64,000 nt of DNA from PFJX01 sp964393825 (GTDB lineage: Bacteria > Pseudomonadota > Gammaproteobacteria > Burkholderiales > Thiobacillaceae). Where the stretch lies: contig CAYMUY010000018.1 of the NCBI GenBank assembly GCA_964393825.1, positions 18,651 to 82,650 of the forward strand, read 5' to 3'. Of this stretch, positions 59,077 to 64,000 are shown piece after piece (position 1 is the first letter of the stretch; every line of letters begins with the position of its first letter). The position numbers were made by a program, and so were the translations under genes. A model generated the notes under the pieces. It was given only the letters and a program-made list of their open reading frames with translations, had not been told where the DNA came from and did no database searches.

Positions 59077-60393
59077 CTAGCCGTCGCGCCGGATCTCCAG
59101 CCGCTTCATCTTCTCCCACAGGTTCTTGCGGCTGATGCCGAGCAGGTTGGCGGTTTCCTGGATCTGCCAGTTCTGCGAGGCCAGCGCGCGCAGGATGTAG
59201 TCCCGCTCGTGGCCGGCGAGGTAGTCGCCGAGGGTGTCCACGGGGGGCGTGGCTTCCGTGGTCGAGGTGTCGCCAAACAGGAGTTCCGGGGTGAGCAGGG
59301 GGCCGTTGGCCAGGACGCGGGCGCGCTCCAGCAGGTGTTTCAGTTCACGCACGTTGCCGGGCCAGGGATGGTCGAGGAGGGCGCGTTCGGCCGCCGGGCT
59401 CAGGACCAGGCGGCGTTCTTCGCCGCCCTGACTGGACTGGTCGAGAAAGCGGCTGGCCAGCCAGAGGATGTCCTCCTTGCGTTCGTGCAGGGGCGGTACC
59501 CGAATCTGGATGACGTTGATGCGGTAATAGAGGTCTTCGCGAAACAGCCCCTGTTCCACCTTCGACTTGAGGTCCTGGTGCGTGGCGACCACCAGGCGGA
59601 AATCCACCGCGACGGGGTGTTCGCCACCAATGCGCTTGATTTCGCGCTCCTGGATCGCGCGCAGCACTTTCACCTGCATGGGCAGCGGCATGTCGCCGAT
59701 TTCGTCGAGGAACAGGGTGCCGCCCTCGGCTTGTTCGAAGAGGCCCCGCTTGGCGCGGATGGCGCCGGTGAAGGCGCCTTTTTCATGGCCGAACAGTTCC
59801 GCTTCCAGCAGGGATTCCGTGAAGGCGCCACAGTTGGCTGCCACGAAAGGGCGATCCGCGCCTTGCAACTGGTGCAGCTTCTGCGCCACCCGTTCCTTGC
59901 CGACGCCGGATTCCCCCGTGATCAACACTGAAGCCTGGCTCTGCGCCAGGCGCGGCAGCAGTTCGTCGAGGGCGCGCATGGCGGGAGAGATGCCCAGGGT
60001 ATCGGCATCCGACCCCGCGGTCCCCGGTGGGGAAATGAGATCTTTCAGCTTGCCCAGCAGGAGATCCGGTTCGAAGGGCTTCAACAAGTAATCGACCGCG
60101 CCGCGCTTGAGCAGGCGCACCGCCTGGTCCACCGTGCCGTGGCCGGTCATGAAGATGAACGGAGGCGCGCTATCCGCGCCATTGAGGAGTTCCTGATACA
60201 GCGCTTCGCCGGACATGTCGGGCAGGGCGATGTCGCTGATCACGGCACCGTAGGCCTGTCGGCGCAGGGCGGTGAGGGCGGCGGTGGCGGTCCTGTGCCA
60301 GTCGCAATCCAAGCCTTCCAGTTCCAGGCGCAGCGCGAGAGCGCCGCCCATGATCTCGTCATCCTCGATCAGGCAGATGCGGTTGCCGTTCAT
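59077..60393 (-). CDS. sigma54-dependent response regulator (NtrC family)
   Basis: 438 residues. Receiver with phospho-Asp in VISDIALPDMSGEAL, AAA domain with Walker A GESGVGKE, the sigma54-contacting GAFTGA (KGAFTGAIRA) intact, and a Fis-type HTH with NWQIQETANLLGISRKNLWEKMKRL. It is a full activator of sigma54 promoters. The start overlaps the upstream kinase stop by four bases. Together with the kinase and binding protein it has the AioXSR/ArxXSR layout. Its target promoter is not visible here. Confidence 0.93.
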   Translation of the reverse strand: MNGNRICLIEDDEIMGGALALRLELEGLDCDWHRTATAALTALRRQAYGAVISDIALPDMSGEALYQELLNGADSAPPFIFMTGHGTVDQAVRLLKRGAVDYLLKPFEPDLLLGKLKDLISPPGTAGSDADTLGISPAMRALDELLPRLAQSQASVLITGESGVGKERVAQKLHQLQGADRPFVAANCGAFTESLLEAELFGHEKGAFTGAIRAKRGLFEQAEGGTLFLDEIGDMPLPMQVKVLRAIQEREIKRIGGEHPVAVDFRLVVATHQDLKSKVEQGLFREDLYYRINVIQIRVPPLHERKEDILWLASRFLDQSSQGGEERRLVLSPAAERALLDHPWPGNVRELKHLLERARVLANGPLLTPELLFGDTSTTEATPPVDTLGDYLAGHERDYILRALASQNWQIQETANLLGISRKNLWEKMKRLEIRRDG

Positions 60394-61838
60394 GCGGATT
60401 TTTCCAGGGGCAGCATGGCTTCGAAGCGGGTCCAGCCGTCACGACTGTCCACGCGGATCTGTCCGTGCAACTGCTGGACGATCTGGTAGGTGATCCAGAG
60501 GCCCAGGCCCTGGCCATCCTCGTTGAGGCCGGTGAAGGGCTCGAACAGATGTTCCATCAATTCCGGCGGGATGGCGCGACCATCGTTGCGGACCTCAATA
60601 TGCAGGCTGCCGCCGCGCAGTCCGATGCTTGCCTGTACGTGGCCCTGGACATGCTCCGCCTCACCGGCGGCCTGCACCGCGTTCAGCAGCAGGTTGATCA
60701 GGACCTGGCGAACCAGGGTGGCGGGCAATTCGGCGCTGTCCTGGAGACCATTCTCCAGATGCCACTCCACGCCCCGCTTCTTCGCTTCCTGGGAGAGCAG
60801 GGTATGCACATCGTCCACGTCCGCCCGGGAGAGCGCGCGGCTCTTGGCCTTCGCCTCCACCAGCAACGCCGCGACGATGTCCTGGATCTGGGCGAGCCCG
60901 CGTTCCAGCAGGGGCAGGACCTTGGCCTGGGTCGGGTCGAGCCGGCTGTGCCGCTTCAGGGTGTCCACCGCCGTCAGCAGGCCGCCCAGCGGATTGTTGA
61001 TCTCGTGCGCCATGCTCGCGGTCAGGCGGCCGAGTGCCGCGAGGCGATCGGATTTGACGATCTGCCGCTCCAGCGATTCCTTGTCATGCAGTTCCTGCCG
61101 CATCTGGTCGTAAACCTGCAGCAGGCGGCCCAATTCATCGCCATGCGGATAGACCCGATCGGGCAGCGGTTGCGGCAGGCACCGCGCCAGGTCGCTCATG
61201 CGATCGGTGAGCTGTGCCAGCGGCGAGGCGATGCGCCGCCCCCACAGCCAGGTGAGCGGCAGCAGGATCAGCAGAATGACCAGCGTGGTCCAGGCATTGC
61301 GCCGGACCACGCGGTCGAAGCTGGTCCGGTAGTAGTCGCCGGGATGCAGCAGGATCAGTGTGCCCATGGTCATGCCTTCGGCCACGACCGGGATCGCCAG
61401 CAGGATGTGTCCGGACTCCTGCACCAGCAGGCGACCGTCGTTTTTCGCCAGGCGTGCGTTCAGTTCTCTGAATTCTGTTCCCAGCGTGGCCAGTTCCGCC
61501 TGCAGGGGGAAACGCTTGGGCTGGGTGGAAATGAACACCCGGTTCTCGTCATCCAGCAAGACCATGTCCTGCAACTGAAAACTCGGATTCCTCGCCTCGG
61601 CGTTGATCGTGAAACTGATGATTTCATAGGCGCGCCAGACATCGTCCTGGGCGAGCGTGGCGTAGAGCGTCCTGACCAGGGATCGGCCGAGGATCTCGGA
61701 GCGGACCAGCATGTTCTTCTTGATGCTCTCCCGAACCTGCAGCAGATTGCTGCCGGTTAGCGTCAGCGCCGTGATCAGGATGAGGGCGCCGCCCCAGAGG
61801 GGCAGCTTGTGACGCAGGCTGAGATCGAGGAGGCCCAT
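60390..61838 (-). CDS. sensor histidine kinase of the binding protein-kinase-regulator system
   Basis: 482 residues from the ATG at 61838, one base after the upstream stop. Membrane helix (about 16-36), a periplasmic sensor to about 190, second helix (about 193-212), HAMP, HisKA with SMAHEINNPLGGLLTAV and HATPase with LINLLLNAVQAAGEA and GQGLGLWITYQIVQQL. It should phosphorylate the NtrC-type regulator encoded next, probably with input from the co-encoded periplasmic binding protein. Confidence 0.92.
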   Translation of the reverse strand: MGLLDLSLRHKLPLWGGALILITALTLTGSNLLQVRESIKKNMLVRSEILGRSLVRTLYATLAQDDVWRAYEIISFTINAEARNPSFQLQDMVLLDDENRVFISTQPKRFPLQAELATLGTEFRELNARLAKNDGRLLVQESGHILLAIPVVAEGMTMGTLILLHPGDYYRTSFDRVVRRNAWTTLVILLILLPLTWLWGRRIASPLAQLTDRMSDLARCLPQPLPDRVYPHGDELGRLLQVYDQMRQELHDKESLERQIVKSDRLAALGRLTASMAHEINNPLGGLLTAVDTLKRHSRLDPTQAKVLPLLERGLAQIQDIVAALLVEAKAKSRALSRADVDDVHTLLSQEAKKRGVEWHLENGLQDSAELPATLVRQVLINLLLNAVQAAGEAEHVQGHVQASIGLRGGSLHIEVRNDGRAIPPELMEHLFEPFTGLNEDGQGLGLWITYQIVQQLHGQIRVDSRDGWTRFEAMLPLEKSA

Positions 61839-61839
61839 G

Positions 61840-62703
61840 TCACTCCTTTTCCATGAAGAGGACCATTTTCTGGACATGCCGGTAGATATCCGGGTTGGGT
61901 GGAATGAAGCCATCGAGATTCAGGTTCTTCAGCACCGCGCGACCGCCAGGGTCGTCGGCCATGTCGAGTAGTGCCTGGCGTAGCGCCAGGAGGTCGCTGG
62001 CCGGAAGGGTGTGATAGGCGACAAAGGGGGGAAAGCCATATTCCTCGGAGCGCGCTGCAACCCGGGTGCGGCTGGTGAGCGCCGGGCTTTGCCGGTCGAG
62101 TGTCTCCCAGATGTAGCTGTTCACCGGCGCGGCATCTGCCACGCCGACCGCGACGGCTTCGATCGACTTGCGGTGCGATCGTGTGAAAAAGGTGCGGCGG
62201 AAAAAGCGATCCGCGTCGATGCCCTGCTTTTTCAGCTCGTAACGCGGACTCAGGTAGCCTGCGTTGGAATAAGGGTCGCTATAGGCGAACACCTTGCCCT
62301 TGAGATCGATGAGGCCGCGGGTGGTCTGGTCGTTCTCCGGAACGACCAGGTAGGAACGGTAATAGGGGCGACCCTGGAAGAGGGGAGTTGCCAGCATGTG
62401 GAACTCCGGGTTGGCGGTGACGCGCGCGCAGTCGCACAACCAGGCCACCTGGATTTGCTGCTGGTGCAGCAGCTCCATGGTTTCCTGATAGCTGTCCTTG
62501 AGCACGAACACGACCGGCCGCTCCAGCTTGCGTTCCAGGTATGCGCGCCAGTCGGCGATCAGGGCCAGGCGATCATTGAGGAAGTTGGGGGTGAGTCCGA
62601 TCCGCAATGGCTGTGCCGCCCGGGCCGGGTTGACGAGCGCGATGGACAGCACGAGGGGAACAATAATTAGGGCGAGCCATGATGGCCGTGTAGCGTGCTG
62701 CAT
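61840..62703 (-). CDS. PhnD-like periplasmic binding protein of a two-component system
   Basis: 287 residues with a signal peptide (LALIIVPLVLSIALVNPARA-A). LRIGLTPNFLNDRLALIADWR, QVAWLCDCARVTA and FAYSDPYSNAGYLSPRYEL are PhnD-like. Two Cys close together (90 and 92) are unusual and could bind a metalloid; in AioX a single Cys binds arsenite. No transporter is near. Ligand identity is an inference only; phosphate, phosphonate and metalloids all remain open. Confidence 0.88.
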   Translation of the reverse strand: MQHATRPSWLALIIVPLVLSIALVNPARAAQPLRIGLTPNFLNDRLALIADWRAYLERKLERPVVFVLKDSYQETMELLHQQQIQVAWLCDCARVTANPEFHMLATPLFQGRPYYRSYLVVPENDQTTRGLIDLKGKVFAYSDPYSNAGYLSPRYELKKQGIDADRFFRRTFFTRSHRKSIEAVAVGVADAAPVNSYIWETLDRQSPALTSRTRVAARSEEYGFPPFVAYHTLPASDLLALRQALLDMADDPGGRAVLKNLNLDGFIPPNPDIYRHVQKMVLFMEKE

Positions 62704-62722
62704 CGGTCTCTCCAGTCAGTCC

Positions 62723-62781
62723 GGTTACTGAATCGTAACCTGAATGGGCGACTTGCCTTGCTTGTGTCACCGAATGGTAAC
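62723..62781. promoter_or_regulatory. two palindromes upstream of the binding protein gene
   Basis: GGTTACTGAATCGTAACC (62723-62740) is a perfect-arm palindrome, and GTCACCGAATGGTAAC (62766-62781) is a related copy, centre to centre 42 bp, about four helical turns. They look like tandem binding sites. The reverse complement GATTCGGTGAC-like stretch recurs near 62859-62868. Confidence 0.5.
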
Positions 62782-62821
62782 TGCATCACCGTTCCGAATT
62801 CGCGGCAACTGCTTGAATTAA

Positions 62822-62835
62822 TTGATGATGATCAA
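62822..62835. promoter_or_regulatory. FNR/DNR-type box, perfect palindrome
   Basis: TTGAT-GATG-ATCAA, matching the FNR consensus exactly. It lies 119 bases upstream of the binding protein gene (minus) and 179 bases upstream of the Crp/Fnr gene (plus), so it could serve either. An A/T-rich block follows at 62914-62933. Confidence 0.75.
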
Positions 62836-63013
62836 TAAAAGTCAGGATGACTTGTCCGGATTCGGTGACATGCCTGTCGCCGGTCACTGCGTGTGCAGAC
62901 TTGGGGAGAAGAATATATACATATAAAACATATGGTTATTGATTTCGAGCGGTTATGGTGGCGATGGCATGGTTTATGCCTAGTTCGGTGTACTGGTTCC
63001 CTATCGAGCAACC

Positions 63014-63742
63014 ATGAACTACATCAGCATATCCACGACCCAGATCCAGGACACGATGGCCCGCCTGAGCTACTTCGACGGCTGGGACAAGGAGCAGCTG
63101 GCGCGACTCGCCGCCGGCGCGAAACAGTTCTCCCTGGCCAGGAAGGAAAGGCTCGTGACCAAGGGGGAGCAGGTCGAAGCCATCCATGTCGTGGTCAGTG
63201 GCCAGATGCGGCTGTTCATCCCGCTCTCGAATGGCACTGAGCGTGTCGTTTCCCTGGTCGAGCGGGGCGACAGCTTTGGCGAGCCCTGTCTGATCCTGGA
63301 AGAGCCCTGTCCCTATGAAGCCGTCGCCGGCAAGGACAGCCACCTGATCGCCATCGATAAACTGGTGTACCGGCGGGAGCTGCGCCACAGCGAACGCCTG
63401 ACCGAACGGACTTTGCTCCTGGTGTCGCAGCGTTTGCTGCATACGCTGCGCGACATCGAAATCTGTGCCCAGCCCTCCAGCCTGCAGCGGGTGGCGCATT
63501 ACCTGATCCATCTGCGACCCAGCGACCCCGAGCCGGAACCGGAATTCCGCCTGCCCGCGTTGAAGCGCGACATCGCCGCCAAACTGGGTCTCAGTCAGGA
63601 GACCTTCTCGCGCATGCTGGCCTTCATGGCCCAGCAAGGATTCATCCAGTTCAGCGGCAGCCAGGTCCGGGTCGATGACTGGGACCGCATGCATGGCCTG
63701 GCGAAAGCCGGCTGCCCGATGGAGGTCAACGTCAAGAATTGA
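63014..63742 (+). CDS. Crp/Fnr family regulator, DNR/NNR-like
   Basis: 242 residues. The N-terminal cyclic-nucleotide-type barrel has SLARKERLVTKGEQVEAIHVVVSGQMRLFIP; there are no N-terminal cluster cysteines, so it is not FNR itself. The HTH reads LGLSQETFSRML, with Glu196, Ser199 and Arg200 at the FNR recognition positions that read TTGAT. FNR-type boxes are present upstream and at its stop codon. DNR/NNR proteins sense NO via heme and control denitrification; that role is inference. Confidence 0.88.
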   Translation: MNYISISTTQIQDTMARLSYFDGWDKEQLARLAAGAKQFSLARKERLVTKGEQVEAIHVVVSGQMRLFIPLSNGTERVVSLVERGDSFGEPCLILEEPCPYEAVAGKDSHLIAIDKLVYRRELRHSERLTERTLLLVSQRLLHTLRDIEICAQPSSLQRVAHYLIHLRPSDPEPEPEFRLPALKRDIAAKLGLSQETFSRMLAFMAQQGFIQFSGSQVRVDDWDRMHGLAKAGCPMEVNVKN

Positions 63743-63752
63743 CTCATATCAA
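63739..63752. promoter_or_regulatory. FNR/DNR-like box at the end of the regulator gene
   Basis: TTGAC-TCAT-ATCAA, one position off the FNR consensus (C for T), overlapping the regulator's stop codon, about 147 bases upstream of the cytochrome-like gene. Confidence 0.5.
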
Positions 63753-63898
63753 GCCGTATGTGCGGTTTTCAAGACATGCGGCCCCGATAAGCCGGACCCT
63801 GCATTCCCTGGTTTTTTTGTACCTGTTCCATGTAGTCAACATTCCTGCCCGGACCACCCGGGCATTTCGACTTCGATCGCGGCAATGGAGGAGACACC

Positions 63899-64000
63899 AT
63901 GCGCAGAAAGTCCACACCAGCCTTGCTGGCCTGTCTAGTAATGAGCGCCATACCCGCGCTGGCTGCTGACCCGATCGAGGGTCTGGCGCGCACCTGCAAC
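63899..64000 (+). CDS. start of a periplasmic c-type cytochrome (cut by window edge)
   Basis: 34 codons from the ATG at 63899, with GGAGGAG nine bases upstream. A signal peptide ends at ALAAD, and the sequence runs PIEGLARTCN to the window edge; ARTC followed by N is how many single-heme cytochromes approach their CxxCH. The heme motif itself is outside. The family could be a sulfide dehydrogenase or other class I cytochrome; the identity is uncertain. Confidence 0.55.
   Translation, partial: MRRKSTPALLACLVMSAIPALAADPIEGLARTCN

Noticed and set aside
62704..62800. Sigma54 promoter before the binding protein gene
   Set aside because: No GG-N10-GC pattern with the TGGC/TTGC core was found on the minus strand there.

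Overview
The window is high-GC, densely packed bacterial chromosome. It suggests a betaproteobacterium: the ExeA/GspB pair, the tkt-gap-pgk-pyk-fba cluster, the NodI/NodJ-type ABC pair, DgcZ, the VIT1/CCC1 protein with an N-terminal ferritin-like region, and the dacC-dat-ybeD order all fit that class. No rRNA, tRNA, phage or CRISPR locus was recognised. Genus cannot be decided; c-type cytochromes, FNR-type boxes and a DNR-like regulator suggest a respiratory, facultatively anaerobic metabolism.

Layout. 1-4.4 kb: a truncated ExeA/GspA ATPase, GspB and an AddB-like nuclease in one run. 4.4-8.3 kb: a minus-strand group (ABC-2 exporter pair, alpha/beta hydrolase, 2Fe-2S protein, MazG-like pyrophosphatase), then two small membrane proteins. 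8.4-11.7 kb: glmU-glmS for UDP-GlcNAc. 11.7-13.5 kb: an accessory patch with an orphan ParA, an IS30-type transposase tail, an Mrr tail and an intact toxin-antitoxin pair. 13.5-15.7 kb: bioA, a cytochrome c'-like protein and queD. 15.7-22.2 kb: a minus-strand run rsmE, argA, PhnD-like binding protein, membrane GGDEF-EAL protein and zinc-sensing DgcZ. 22.2-31 kb: thioredoxin, inositol-phosphatase-like gene, then tkt-gap-pgk-pyk-fba closed by a strong terminator. 31-44.8 kb: purC, phoBR, a flavoprotein, midA, thioredoxin, rsuA, ppk2, a hybrid kinase with LuxR regulator, metF, a VIT1/CCC1 protein and an AI-2E family exporter. 44.9-50.7 kb: purM-purN, a DUF3108 protein, purK-purE and a phosphomannomutase. 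51-58 kb: hemN, small hypotheticals, ilvE, dsbB-dsbA, dacC-dat-ybeD, rdgC. 59-64 kb: a binding protein-kinase-sigma54 activator system, a DNR-like regulator and the start of a cytochrome gene.

The most interesting parts are regulatory. Two PhnD-like periplasmic binding proteins occur without any transporter genes. One is translationally coupled to a membrane c-di-GMP enzyme; the other sits with a kinase and sigma54 activator in the order known from the AioXSR/ArxXSR arsenite sensors. Beside the second, FNR-type boxes flank a DNR-like regulator, and two paired palindromes 42 bp apart lie upstream of the binding-protein gene. Other leads are two candidate non-coding transcripts revealed by terminators that no annotated gene explains, REP/REPIN-like repeats, and a degraded restriction locus.
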